This document shows positions 24,391 to 37,422 of a stretch of 64,000 nt of DNA, piece by piece. The stretch is from Epiperipatus broadwayi. Taxonomy: Eukaryota; Onychophora; Udeonychophora; Euonychophora; Peripatidae. Below the pieces are notes generated by a model. The model was not told the origin of the DNA. It was given only the letters and a program-made list of their open reading frames with translations, and searched no databases. The position numbers and the translations under genes were made by a program. Where the stretch lies: NCBI GenBank assembly GCA_028023455.1, contig JAQFVV010000152.1, positions 1,982,001-2,046,000 on the forward strand. The letters are read 5' to 3'. Position 1 is the stretch's first letter; every line of letters starts with the position of its first letter.

Positions 24391-27100
24391 TATTCGACTT
24401 TAATTGAAATCACTTCGTCACGAATTGCGAGCATCAGAGCGGGCTTTACTGGAACAGAGAGGTAACGGTGCTGACGAATTATGAGCTATAAAATGAAATT
24501 GAAATATAATAGCTAGTCGATAATCGAAGTCCTATGGCGGCTTACGTCTGACAAGTCTTATGCCCTTTGACTAATATGAACAGGAGAGGAAGTGCTTTCT
24601 TCCTCGATAATTTAAAATAACAGAAATATGATCACTGACCAGCCTAATGGAGCGGAAGATTGCCCTACGTCAGCAACGTTTGAAGATGATGACTTGATAG
24701 TCATCGTTTGAATACTAAAACCCATATAGAATGCTCTATGTGATGACTTGATCAATTAATTAAAGTCAAACAAGCTTTTAACGAAAACTATTTTAAAGTA
24801 TTTGTAAATCATATTAATTATGCCCCAATCATCGTGCCCTTCCTGAATATTAATAGACAGTGAAAACAAAGTTGAATTAAAATATATTTAATCCTTTATC
24901 GGCCCTTTTTGCAATAAAAACATTTTAAGATTATATATGAATAAATACATATTGGTGAATACAAAAAATAGCTGGGGCATAGATTAAAAATGGAGCTAAT
25001 AATTTATTATTAGCCAATTATAAAAATAACACACATTTAATAATTTCTTTCAACTCGATAATTGATAGAACTGTAAATTTAGTTCTAATGGGTGAGAATT
25101 ACTATTAGAATTAATATATTACTATTTGCACAAGGCAAAGGAAACAAAGGAGATCATCGAGTCGAAAGATTATTGGCATATAATTAAAAATAAATGACAT
25201 TAATAAATCACACGATATATATATATATATATATATATATAATAGTAAATGAACTGCCAAGTAAGAAAAGAGAAAGTTTAAATACTAGAGATTGAGAGAA
25301 TTACGATATAAGTTTACAGTAGCATGAATAAAAGGTTTATAAAGATTATTACATTAAAGAATAAAAGAGCTCTAAAAGGGAGTGTAAAGTAAAGTTCGAA
25401 ACTGGCCAGAAAGATTAAGGTTCATTTGGAAACATATTACCCAATTCTTCCGGGGCTGGTTCTTAGTTTACACGTCCAGATTGGTAAAAACGTAGGCATG
25501 CATTTAGTCGATTACTTGAACAGCATTTTAGTGGCTTTTTATAATTTTAGCAGCATGATTGGTCTGGAAAAGATTCAGCAGCTTCATTGAAGATTTTTAG
25601 GGGACTTCAGGAACAAATAGCCAGATTCCTAACGTTTTAGCTCTTCACCATGATTGAAACACTATTTAATTTTATAATTTAAAAGTGCACAGAGTTGATT
25701 GCACTTCTCTACAACAAAGGTGGCTTCTCTTTCTCCAAACTTTTCAGAGCTATATATCTGTCCTCCGATGCCTTCAGGCTAGCGCTTCTTTCATTATCAA
25801 TGTTTTTAGATTTACTGGTTGTTTTTAGATACATTCCTTCGATAAGGCTTTCAAACTCATTAACATGAATTCATTTTCTAATTAGAAAATGAATTCTTAA
25901 AATCAGAAAATGATTTTAATTAGGAAATCCTTATCTTTTTTCTAATTAATAAAACTTTAACTGTTGTTTTTGGAAAGGGAAAATCTGAAAGCTTATCGAA
26001 AGAATGTAGCTTTTAATCATTAAACTTTAACAAATTATTTAAAAATGAAATCAAACATTTCTGACGCAATGAAACTTTCAAACAATTATATATATTTAAA
26101 TATTTACAAATATATATGCACAATCCATGCAGTTATAATACATATAAATTCATGAATAATTCTATCATGAATTTATTAATAGAATTAATCAATTTAAATC
26201 TGAAACTAGTTATTTGAATACACATTTATAAAATAAGTTATTCTTTATGGAAATTAGCGTGGATTGAACGTATAAAGCCCCATTGCATCGGAAATTTAAG
26301 GTTAGTACTAGGGTTTGAAGTGGGCTTATGGCTAGATGTCATGAAGCTAGGATCGAACTCAGATCCGACTGCTTCAATATGTCTAATGATAAATATATGT
26401 GTAAAACATATAAAGTATTAAGATTAATAATTATAAGTATAATTAACTGTATGTACAGTTTTAATATTATCATTTAATTATATACATACTGTTCCACAAT
26501 TCATCAAGATTTTAATTTTATCTTACTTTTATTAATCATTTGATTTAAAGTGAAAGTTAAACTAATGTTATAATTTTGCGTACTTTTTACAATGGCAATG
26601 GAAACAAAATTATAGTTAAAATATAGACAGTTATAACCGAATATTAAATTTATTCTAGTTATTAATTGAAGTTAGCCATAAAATTATTATTTTTTGAATC
26701 TATTTAGTGCACTTAGCATTAGGTTAAAAAAGAAAAAAAGATATCTTCATTACCTAGACTAATAAACATATACAAATTTCAATTAATCAAATATGGTATA
26801 TATTTTCATAATAATACTGCATTCAAATATTGAAATACATCTGACCAATAGAACACATTTAGTTTCTACTGCGCATTTTGTTATAATGTGGATAATAAAT
26901 CAAATTAAATTTTACTTTCTTTTTTTTAAAAAAAAACAAACAATACATTGGAATGTTATAATTACAATAAAAGGTTGATAATAAATAATTTTTGACTGAT
27001 AAAATTCCTGATGTAGAAAGAATAAAAGTTATATTCCAATGATTTGTTTGAAACAATACTTGAATAAAAGTTCTGTAGAGTCTTTTAAAGACTTTAAAAA
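24391..27100. other. Spacer, no gene recognised
   Basis: The first part (24400-24750) and 25380-25850 are less A/T-rich than the surroundings and look like old complex sequence, but neither strand gives a recognisable protein. An (AT)n run is at about 25217-25241. Near 25868-25905 the phrase attttctaattagaaaat forms a small palindrome. No RNA gene was recognised. Confidence 0.4.
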
Positions 27101-28280
27101 ATATGAAGCTGTGCTTCCCGAAAGAGAACTGCTTAAGGCACTTTAAAATCATACTAAGACCTGTGTGGTCTGTTTTACCTCTAGTTGGCTGGATTCACCT
27201 ACAGGTACCGAAAACCTGGAATCACAGTCAGAAAAAAACAGCACTCAAGAGAAGCCATAAAAAAAGACCTCAAGAGTTATTTTGTCTGCTCTTATATATT
27301 CCCACATTCGAAATCCCATTCTTGTCTCTTCCCCTCTGGAGTATTAATACTGCTGTTCACTTTTTCCCATGTTTAAAGTCCCATTCTCTTCCTTTCTGGA
27401 ATATTAACACCACTGCTTGCTTATTCCCCAGGTGTGCAAAATGGATTCTTTTGGTTATTAGTTGGTAATTCGATCTGGTAAAATAATGCATCCTTAATTA
27501 TTCAATTTAGTTAATAGTTTGGTTTATTAATAATTTGCAGGGTATATGGTTTCATTTAATTACCTTTATTTCACAAATAATTTGAACACTACATACATTT
27601 CCCTCCATTTATATAACTTCTAAATATTTATTACCTAATGTGTGTGTGTGCCTTTACTGACTCTAATTTACACCCACATATATAACAGTATGTGTGATGG
27701 ATGCAACAAATCTATTTTTGAATTTATTAAAAAAGGAAACAATGACTGAATTTTAAACAGTGATCTTATTATTAACAATTTGATTAAAAAGAAGCATGAG
27801 ATTTTCTTCTTGGCAGAATTATAAATAAAATGTGAAACTTCATAATCAGAAATGTAGTAATCCGAAGATATGAGTTTAATAACTGATAAGAATACTTAAA
27901 AATTGGTTGGTGAATTTAAACTGCAAAGAAAATACATACATTATTTGATGAGTCATTTTAGATCTGTTTTCATGTAGTAAGAGCAACATATGGGCCTGAA
28001 ATATGGTGTCTCAATTTTTATTAAATCCTGCTATGGCATTCTCTTATATATTTCCAATGAAATTTTGAACAAATGGAAGAATTATTTTGATCATTTTTTA
28101 AATAATCATACAACAATTGAAGTGATGACTTTTAATGATATATAAAGTTATTTTCTCCAGCTTAGTGAGGTCATAATCACTTTTTTATAATCTTAAAATA
28201 GAAAGGTTTCAAGTCTGGATAAAGTATCTGGAGAAATTTCAAATATCATAATAATCAATTAGCTTTAAAAATATTGGATT
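27101..28280. other. Spacer with an imperfect C/T-rich duplication
   Basis: A 121-codon plus-strand open frame (27103-27468) exists but is not recognisable. Its second half comes from an imperfect ~65-bp tandem duplication (units around ttcccac..tcgaaatcccatt and tttcccatgtttaaagtcccatt). I do not call it a gene. Confidence 0.4.
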
Positions 28281-28309
28281 TTTTTTAATATGTGCACCTA
28301 TGAAATTAT

Positions 28310-29540
28310 GTTTCCAGATTTTAAGGATGCTTCTATAGTTCCAATTTTTAAAAATAAAGGAAATAGACAAGATTTCTGTAATTATAATGGAATATCATTA
28401 TTACCCACTATAGCAAAGGTTCTTTCAAGGATAGTGTTGAATAGATGGTTTTCAGTCATAGGTAAATGACTACCAAAAGCTCAATTGAGTTCTTAGAGAA
28501 TCAAGAAGCATTATAGATATACTTTTATTATCAGACAAATGTAAGAAATGTATTAAGGATAAAAGTTATTTATATATCACTTTTATTGATTTGGGCAAGA
28601 CATTTGATTCAGTTAATTGAACATGATTTATGATGTTTGAAATTAGTTAGTTGACCAACAAAATAAACTGGCATAATACAACATTAATGTGATTGAATGA
28701 GAGAAATTCCTATTAATATTACAGATGGAAAACCTGAGATATTTGAAATGAAAACTGCTGTTAAACAAGGAAGTATGTCTGCACCAATATTATTTTTAAT
28801 TTTTATGACAATTATCTTTGAAATCATTTACAATTTTTAATTTGAATAGGTTAAAAACAAAAGGAAGTTCATATTTTTTAGATTCTAGTAACACTGATGA
28901 TTATGCTGCTACTTCAGAAGACAATTTACAGACTGAACTTAAAATTTTGAATGCAGTTCAAAAAACCCCAACTTGTTAATCAGGCAATGATAGGGTAAAA
29001 ATATTCAGCAACCTTTAGCTTGGTAGTTAATGTGAGGATGTAAGTCAATCTAAATACCTTGGTTCTTTTTATAAGTAAAAATGTGGATTCAGATATTGAA
29101 GTACAACAATATGCTGGTGTTGCTTTTAATATTTTATCACAAAAAAAATAACTACTGCAACTGAATTCATTTATGTAGAGCTGTTATTTTACCTAATTTA
29201 TTGTTTTGACATGAGATTTGTACAGCTTATTACTGAAATATAAAGACATTAAAAGTTTCATTTAAGGATGCTCTGTAAAACTTTAAAAATACAATGGCAG
29301 GATAATAAAACTAATAAGTATGTTTTTAAACTTCCTGAATGTGATTTTATAAATACTACAGGTGTAAATTATAGTTCCATTGGATTGAACATGTAAAATG
29401 AATGAGCAATAAAAGTCTTTCTAAAAAGGTGTTTTACCCTAAAGGTGAACATGATTTTTATGGAAGAGGTAGAAACTGTCTTTATTATAAGGATTATTTT
29501 AGCAGTACAATATTATTTCTATTGGAAAATATGGTAGAGA
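28310..29540 (+). pseudogene. Non-LTR retrotransposon reverse transcriptase pseudogene
   Basis: Translated piecewise on the plus strand, the region gives motifs of a LINE reverse transcriptase in the right order. These are PIFKNKGNRQDFCNYNGISL followed by LPTIAKVLSRIVLNRW (28336-28448), a decayed first catalytic motif (IDLGKTFDSVN, near 28587), DDYAATSEDNLQTEL (28897-28941, after the YxDD box), SKYLGSF (near 29053), and a C-terminal segment with TLKIQWQDNKTNKYVFKLPE (near 29281-29340) and PKGEHDFYGRGRN. The last two pieces match the stretch found near the end of many animal LINEs often annotated as jockey-like. Numerous stops and frameshifts are present. No endonuclease was recognised, so the copy is 5'-truncated or eroded. 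Confidence 0.75.
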
Positions 29541-29599
29541 ATAGAATACATTGAAGCATTACAATTAAGTACATTGTTAAGATATTAAAGTTAAAAAAA

Positions 29600-29785
29600 A
29601 ATTAAACAGCAGAGATTTACACCCTAAGTATTTGCCCTATAATGTTTTTATAATAGCTCAACAAAGTTTTGTTAAGTATGAAAAATATTCTCAAACCAAA
29701 GTATAAGGTAGAAACTTTGGAAAAGATTAGAGCAGCCATTTTATTTTTTGTACCTAAATTTAATTATATAGGTAAATCTAAAGCA
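29600..29785 (+). repeat. Outer inverted repeat, left copy
   Basis: The segment containing gatttacaccctaag, aatagctcaa, ctcaaaccaaag and actttggaaaagat reappears as its reverse complement at about 32208-32390. It begins shortly after the end of the reverse transcriptase relic at 28310-29540. The two copies enclose another inverted-repeat pair and a second LINE relic. Confidence 0.75.
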
Positions 29786-29859
29786 TCTTACTGTGAAACC
29801 ATGAAGATTTCCCTTTCACATGGTTATTACTTTCTAAGTGTACACAAGATATTATTAGC

Positions 29860-30310
29860 AGTAGTAGGGCCACTCAGTGCAAGCCTTAGTAATCAATAAA
29901 TGCAGAAAGATTTGTGCATAAAATACCCATCTAGTGCCTACTCATTCAATATCGTCAGAGTAGTTTCTAGCTTGTGGCAAGCTTTGGATCTGCATGTGGG
30001 ATGATGTCAGGTTTTTGATAACCAAGGATACCAAGATATATAGATGCTGAACTGGGTTCAGATCTAAAACAATGTGTTTTAGTCTTGTGCTCATAGCTTT
30101 ATAATTAATTAAATAGGTAAACATTGGCTGATGGAGAGTTGCATTAGATCCTTAGATCTAAGTGCAGTGCTCTCAGATCCAAAGCTTTTTACTGGAAAAC
30201 CACAGGCTAGAAACATGAAGGAAATATTGAATGTGTAGGCACTAGATGTAATTTTATGCACAAACCTTCCTGAATCCATTGATTACGAAGGCAATAGAAA
30301 GATTAGGAAA
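29860..30310. repeat. Inner foldback repeat, left copy (itself folded)
   Basis: The phrase ccactcagtgcaagcc starts this segment. A first half (29866 to about 30130) and second half (about 30140-30310) are themselves inverted copies: ttgtgcataaaatacccatc and catctagtgcctactcattcaat are answered by attgaatgtgtaggcactag and attttatgcacaaacc. Members of the same family are at 31760-32110 and 58123-58337, with a related form at 963-1225 and 5040-5300. Confidence 0.7.
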
Positions 30311-30354
30311 GGGGGATAGAGATACCATTAATAGGTGGTAAGGGAGTATATATT

Positions 30355-31595
30355 TTGTCGGGTCTTTTTTTTACAGATTGTTTTTTTTGTGTGTGTGCAG
30401 AAAGAAGAAAAGATATGGAAGTTATGCTGATGACATGTGCAAGGGTGGGTAAAGAAATGTGGATTAAATTTAGTGAAGAAAAATCAAATATAATGATGGT
30501 TAATACAGGAGGAAGAGAAGATGTAGAATTTTTATTGGGAGATATTAAGTTAAGTGCAGTGGATAGATATAATTATTTGGGGATTATTTTAAGTAATCAG
30601 AAAAATTATTTGGATGAATGGGAGAAAAAATTGATAAATGAAGCCAAGAAAAGAAAAAGATTGACAAAGAAATTAACACTGTTTTCATATAATAAATATG
30701 ATGTAGCTAGAATTATATGGAAGGGAGTTGCAGTAGCAGGGTTCACATATGGTAATGATGCATTATGTGATAGTAAAGGGGTATTCAATTATTTAGAAAA
30801 AGTTCAAATAGAAGTAGAAAGACATGCATTGGATGCAGATGTATGAACAGCAAAGAAGGCAATTCAAGGAGAAATGGGATGGTCAAGTTTTGCAAAAAGT
30901 AAAGTGAAAATGTTTGGTAGATTGCAGTTTGTGGATAATAAAAGAATAGCCAAAATAGTATTTAATTGGGTTATGAGTAAAGGGTAGATAACAAGATAGG
31001 TGAGAAAGGTAATGCAGTATGCAAAAGATTTGGATAAAGAATTTATATCACTATATTTGTACAAAAGATGGGATGATTGTGTTAAGAGGATTGTTGAGGA
31101 TTATAGTAGCAAGGAATGGGATAGAAGAATAGATTTATTAATAAAGACTAGGGAGTTATAGAGATGGAGAAATAGTATGGAGAGTAAAAAGAGTTTAAAT
31201 ATATATAGAAATAAACAGAATATTAGGTGCGAGTTAATATATGATAATAGTAAGGAAAGTAGTTTATTGTTTAAGGCTCGAATGGGATCTTTAGCTACAA
31301 AAGAATATACATGTAAATGGAAAAATATGGGTGATTTATTTTGTAAATTATGTAAGGAAGGAATAGAAAATATTAGGCATTTGTTAATTGAATGTAAATG
31401 TTTGAAAACAGAAAGGGTACGTATAATGAAGTTATGGAAGAATAAATATAAAAAAAGTGATTATACAGAAAGTGAATTATTGGTTTTTATGCTGGATTTG
31501 GGAAAGGATAAGGGGGGTTTAGATATAAAGGTTACAGAGTTGACAAAGATTATGTTATGGAAATGGGATGGAGCAGAATATGGGAAAACTTAGAG
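30355..31595 (+). pseudogene. C-terminal half of a non-LTR retrotransposon reverse transcriptase (pseudogene)
   Basis: Two good open pieces remain, 30355-30846 and 31177-31593, in a relic with only a few stops. After the catalytic box, which is absent here, the order is KEMWIKFSEEKSNIMMVN, a DRYNYLGIILS motif, NKYDVARIIWKGVAVAGFTY, and QGEMGWSSFAKSKVKM (30868-30915). The C-terminal cluster is CKLCKEGIENIRHLLIEC (31342-31395), a C-C-H-C knuckle. The WKG-TYGN and GEMGWSSF blocks recur in a LINE group abundant in several invertebrates. The copy is 5'-truncated just after a low-complexity stretch at 30345 and is richer in purines than the flanks. It belongs to a different family from the relic at 28310-29540. 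Confidence 0.8.
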
Positions 31596-31639
31596 TGGGA
31601 AATGGAAAATTAAGTGGCTAATAGGTTTATCTGGGCTCA

Positions 31640-32110
31640 GATATTATTGACTTCATTTAAAGAGAAGCCACAGTACATCACATCATATCACTTGTGTAAG
31701 CATAGGAAATGGTAATCATGATGTTTCGGTGCTTTTATACCATTCCTGCCAATGGAATAATGGTGACATGTTTTTGATCATCCAAGGACACCAAAATGTA
31801 TAGAAGCTGAACTGAGTTGAGATTTATATGACAGGTGAATGATCTTGGATTGAAAACATTAATGTGTTTTCATTTTGTGCTTTTAGCTTTATAGTTAACC
31901 AAATAGATAAAATATGGCTACTAGAAGGTTGTGTTAGATCTAGGTGAATTGTTTCCAAATCCAAAGCTCCTCACTGATGAAAGTCACAAGCTGGAAACTA
32001 GTCTGGGATCTTGGATTGGTAGACACTAAATGGAGATTTTATGCATAACAATTCTTTCATCTATTGATTACTAAGGCTTGCACTGGATGGCACTACTGTA
32101 TGGAGAGTTT
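31640..32110. repeat. Inner foldback repeat, right copy
   Basis: Its outer end, actgtatggagagtttgc, is the reverse complement of the family terminus aaactctccatacagt. The body contains tagtaatcaat, gcataaaat and aagctggaaactagtctggg in inverted orientation relative to 29860-30310. Together the two copies bracket the LINE relic at 30355-31595. Confidence 0.7.
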
Positions 32111-32207
32111 GCTAATGCTAATATTTTTTTTTACTTTCTTTATATCCATTAATTTGTTTCTATATATGTAAAGTGAATGAAGAAACATGTTTATGCTCTG
32201 AACTAAG

Positions 32208-32390
32208 ATGTTTAAATTGACCTGTATAATTTAATTTATGTACAAAAGATAATGCAGCTGCTCTTATCTTTTCCAAAGTCTGCATCTTGTGCTTTGGTTT
32301 GAGAGTATGCTCTGTTCTCAACCAAACATCATTGAGCTATTATAACTTATAGCACATGTGCTTAGGGTGTAAATCCCTGCTGTTTAAAAA
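32208..32390 (-). repeat. Outer inverted repeat, right copy
   Basis: This is the reverse complement of about 29600-29785, sharing cttttccaaagtc, ctttggtttgaga, ttgagctattataa and cttagggtgtaaatc. Divergence is visible but modest. Confidence 0.75.
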
Positions 32391-32654
32391 TTACATATAA
32401 CTACTGTGCTAGTAAATAAAATTGAATATTAAACAAAGAAAAGTTCTCTTCTAAAAACAATTAATGGACAACATTTTAAAATACCAAGTTAATATCAAAA
32501 ATTCAATCACCATTTTCTATAGGTGACATATTTATGATTTACAGATTGATATGTATTGCCATTGAAAAACTCATTTGTATAGTAGTTTTTCCCCTTTTTT
32601 AAAAATTTGGAATAGGAATGGCCATTATCACTTGCAAGTCACTACTATATATAT

Positions 32655-32818
32655 ATGATCACTAGATGAAGCTTTACCAATAACTCCTAACAAGCTTTGT
32701 TTACATAAATGCCAAAAGAGATAGAATTCAAAATCTATATTTTGAATTCTATCTCTTTCAGCATTTATGTAAACAAAGCTTTTTAGGAGTTATTGGTAAA
32801 GCTCCATCTAGTGATCAT
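32655..32818. repeat. Small palindromic MITE-like element
   Basis: The arms at 32655-32734 and 32739-32818 are reverse complements with about five mismatches and a 4-base loop. They begin atgatcactagatg and meet at gaattcaaaat / attttgaattc. No coding sequence is present. An (AT)n run flanks the left end. The size and symmetry fit a miniature inverted-repeat transposon or a hairpin-derived insertion. Confidence 0.85.
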
Positions 32819-35800
32819 AAAATGCAAGCTTAAAGCAAGTTTTGAAATTTATAACTTGTTTTGATTATCATATATATATATATATATGCCTAAGGATTTA
32901 ATTATTAATTTTTAATGTGCAATTTCATATTTATTATATAAATAATGAAGTCATATATTTTTTATTCATTATATTTGTTTTGTTCAATTTTATTTAATTT
33001 TTTTGCTCTATATATTTTATTATTTATGGTGTTCTCTATGATTTAAACTTCTGCATTTTCATTGAACTGAACCAGAGTTTAAATAAAAAAATTTTGCAGA
33101 AGAAAGTTAGTATGTAAAGAAATATTTATTTTCAATTTTTTAATTGCAAGTTGATTATTATTAAAATCAATAGTTATATACTTAACTATCACATACATAT
33201 ATGTTCATACCACCTAAGACTTATATTATTATATAATTGCAATCTAGGTATTGTACCAGTCAGAATTGTATGTTCATCTAACAAGAGCTAGCATCTAGGC
33301 AGAAGTACCTCAAATCCAATCATGTGCAAGATACATAAGTCAGGAACAATCATGAACTCTACCCTATTGCCTATTTTCCATTCATTCCTGTCCCAGAGCA
33401 ACAGCAGAGAAACAAGAGATCTACAGGAAATGATAATACTATTAGGCTTCAGACCTCCACCCCCAACAGAATGAAATAGCTTAACATTATAATTAGACTT
33501 TTCATCAAAATTCATTAATAAATCTAAGTTGGCCTGTCAGTGGAAATGAGCTATATATAATGCAATCTAATTAACGATGTGTATGCATAAATCATAAGGG
33601 AAAGCAGACTTAAGTAATAATTATATGGTTAATAATTTATTTATATTAATTAGAAAAATGAATAAACAAATAATATACAATTTAATAAACAGTCACGAAT
33701 CTATTTACCTATAACACTAATAGAATTTTGGGTTTCACCTCTTTGTGAATTCTGATTTGCATATTGAAGGAATAACATAATAATAGCACGTAAATGAATG
33801 ATTAAATAATATGCAAATCCGCAATTGAATACGATGATTAAAAAAAAGTACAGATAATCAAAAAATGTGGCTCAATATGCTAACATGAGATACCAATTTT
33901 ACCATATTATAAATTGGGATGCTATGATTACTTTATGAAAAATAAATGACCTTAAAAACAGATAAATGGAATATAAGTTTCATCAATTTATTACGGTTCA
34001 TTTGAACCACACATGAAAATATTTTATAAGTTACATTATTCACATAAAACAGTCATTAGACCTTAAAATGTTCAGACAGAAAAGTTATTTGTATTTTATT
34101 CTATTCTTTTCTGACTAGAGAGGATTTATTTAACATTGTTAGCGCACTTGAACATTGTTTCAATGAGAGGGCATGTAGCTTAAATAAGCTTTAAAATGAC
34201 ATTCCCTAACTTATAATATAAATGAAAATATGAGATGGATTTTAGAAATCATGGCATTATGTCTTACAGATTTAAAACTGGCAAATATGAGAATATTAAA
34301 CAAGAATTGCAGTGCTGACTAAATCATAATGCTAGAAAAGGTTGAGTTCATTTTAGGACAAATGTTTCATTAATTATATAAGAATATGAAATGTGCCTGT
34401 ACATGTGACAGATCAGCATTTGACAAGAGGATGGCGTAGGAATTCCATGGTCTGATTTTCCAGTATTAACCCATGAAGAGCCCAAATGACCATCTGACAG
34501 TATCTTGAAGTCGGTGCTTCCAAACCCCATTCAAGGATATGCCATAAGTAAAATAATCCCGGTCCTCTGGGTTTTAAGTTTGACAAAGCAAGACGAGGAA
34601 ATTTCATAAAATTATCTAAGCCAAACAACACTAATAATAAAAAATATAAATCAGGTTCTTAATCATGCTGATATGTGGATTAAGGCTCTCATAATTTAAT
34701 AGAATCTAGCATAATGATATGACATAATTTGATCCCTCTTGAAAGGTATGCAAATGACCTTTAATATTAGTTAGGATGTCAAGACATAAAAGAAGGAATA
34801 TTGTTCCCTCCATTAAACAAATATTAATACGCTAACTAGTAATTAATTTCATAAAATAATTACCATGTCAGATGGCATGATGGTCAAATGATTGACCATA
34901 TAATAAAAAAAAACATTAAAGGTAGGTCATTAAGTTTACTTTAAAATATAATATGAATATAAAATCAATAGTGTGAACATGGTAATACAGTGATATATTA
35001 AATGTAGCAGTGAATAATCTGCCACTAAGCAAATAGAATAACTTAAAAATATTATTCAATAGAGCGAACTTTTAGTTAGGTAAGAAAGCTTACATTTACG
35101 ATTTAACATCCCATAATATCAAGGATATCTAATAAGAAAATTTAGGATGGGTTCACTAGATTGAACTATTAGCATATTAAATTAAATCATAAAAAATTTA
35201 TAATATTGAAATTAAAAGTTTGCCACATTTAAAATATTAAAAATAGAAATTTGTGAAACCCATTAAAGAAATGCATTAAAAAAACAAAATTATAGATTCG
35301 TGCATTAGATTTTTACGAAAGAAAGAGAAAGTCATTACTTTATACAATTGTTACAATTAGCATTAAAATGCCATGTTTAAATAAAAGAATTACATTACAA
35401 AGGATTTAGATTTTAAAATGAAAGTTTTGAAAGAGTTCATATTAGCAGCATGATTAGGATTTATCTTCCATTACTTGATGTCCATATGGATTGATACATG
35501 TAAGGTTATAAAATGAGGAAAACATGATCAGCAATGCAAAGTTTGGAAAAATAATGGCTGGCATCTTGAGATAGTTATTTCAGCATTTAATTTAGGCAGT
35601 CCATAAGTGGAGATGGCAAGTTAGCATAGCAGTATGGAAATAATTTTTGGAGAAGAAAGGGGAAGCAAATTTAGTCCCTCTACTCTGGATTTATATTTCA
35701 AAATTTTGATTGATGTGGATCCGGTCTCCAACACTGATTAAAATGGCGCACCAAGTGCTTAGCCTAAAATTTTGGCTCTATTTTTATGTTAGCAAGACCT

Positions 35801-36450
35801 TCTCAAATATTCTCTCTTTCCACTTGATGAGGCCTGGATGTCCATTAAGTGGCCTGAATGCACCTATTCTTAATTTTCAATGATAATGCAACAAGTTTTA
35901 GAGAGTATTGTTTTAATCTATTTCAAGGATGGAAATAGATTCAAAAGATATAATTTCCATTAGCATTGTTTGCTAAGGGATTTTAATTTATTAATTACCC
36001 TTTTTAAATTAAATCTAGAATATTCTTTTATTTATAAGTTTCAGAGTTATTTTAATTACTCTCTAGAACTTTCTTTGGTATTGCATCATAAAATAAAATT
36101 CATGAACTATAAAATATAAAATAAATATACATAATATTTGATATTTAATTATGAAAACTATTTTTTTAACTATTTTGAACACACATACATTATTATTAAA
36201 AGGGAATGGAAATTTAAATATTTCCAACTTAAAATTATTAAATATTCTTACAGTAAAACGTTTAATTTACGAAAGTATAAAACAAAAGTGGTTTTTTAAA
36301 ACACTTGTGTGTGTGTCCTTTTGCTCTCTAGTAATTTACACATATATAACTAGGTTTAAACCTCTGATTCAAAGTTTTGAATCACCAAACAGTGAAGCAA
36401 AAATGTGTGTAACATATTTTCCGCTTCAGTATGTAGGAAGAATAAACTGG
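32819..36450. other. Spacer, no gene recognised
   Basis: More balanced sequence occurs at about 33240-33500, 34400-34640 and 35540-35880, which may be eroded repeats. Small open frames there (for example minus strand 33288-33515) are not recognisable. The 100-codon frame at 36151-36453 follows a pyrimidine-rich ttttgctctctag in its middle but shows no domain. I call no gene here. Confidence 0.4.
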
Positions 36451-36462
36451 TAATTACTACAT
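36451..36462. repeat. Target-site duplication, left, of the Penelope-like element pair
   Basis: taattactacat occurs here and again at 39638-39649, directly bracketing the whole palindromic insertion. Confidence 0.8.
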
Positions 36463-36565
36463 TTAATTTTAATTTGTTTCTTTATTGCATTGCCTTAATT
36501 AATTAATCAATCCTTTCTTATAAAATCTTTAATTTTTTGTACAATGCTTAACATTCATCAACATC

Positions 36566-36598
36566 GACAGTTTCGATTGCCCCTGCAATCTTCTTCAG
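36566..36598 (-). ncRNA. Hammerhead-ribozyme-like motif, left arm
   Basis: Read on the minus strand this is the same motif as at 39545-39577: CTGAAGA, an extra A, a 6-bp stem GATTGC/GCAATC with a 4-base loop, then GAAAC and GTC. See the right-arm entry for the reasons for and against activity. Confidence 0.45.
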
Positions 36599-36835
36599 AA
36601 CTATAAATATATACACATATATATAAATATAAATTACACAACTATATATAAATTATATACAAATTATACAAATCCTATAAAATCCATATATATATATATT
36701 CATAAAAATATACAAAATATTTATCACCTGTATATCCCTTCAAATACATGAACATTAATAAAATAATTGAAATCTTTTAACACCTTAATTTTAATCTTTT
36801 TTTATATTTTTTTAATATACTTTCATGCTATTATT

Positions 36836-36867
<32 letters not shown>

Positions 36868-37292
36868 CAAATATATTTATTTCAATTATTTTTATATTAA
36901 TTTATCTTTATAACTTTATCTTCTATTTCCATAATTTATATTTAATTATTACTTTTATATGTTAACCTTATCATATTTATTTATATACCTATTCTTACTT
37001 ACTCCATTTTTTTATCTTATATCCTCTTAAATTTTTTATTTTTACTTTGTATATCCCTATATATATCTCATATTTTTAAAACTTAACCTTTAAACTTTTT
37101 ATCATATTTTATAATTTAAAATCTATTACATAAACTATTCTGAAATTATTATAAACAGAAAAACATGTTTAATTCCTATTTATTTTATTTTTTATTATAT
37201 TAATAATCTTAATTAATTCTAACATTTAATTCTTAATTTTACCTTTTAAACTTCTTTATTTTTTACGTTTTTGCTCTATTTCAGTTAAACCG

Positions 37293-37325
<33 letters not shown>

Positions 37326-37422
37326 ATATATTTCATACATTAGCTCCCTCTATTGCATTTTTTACCTATTAATTTTTTATCTTTATTTTAATTTTATTCT
37401 TTTATTTTTATTATATTAATTT

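Noticed and set aside
27103-27468. 121-codon open frame
   Set aside because: Its second half derives from an imperfect C/T-rich tandem duplication, an overlapping frame is also open, and no motif is recognisable.
36151-36453. 100-codon open frame as an exon with a pyrimidine-tract acceptor
   Set aside because: The ttttgctctctag sequence lies inside the frame, no domain is recognisable, and no donor or neighbouring exon was found.
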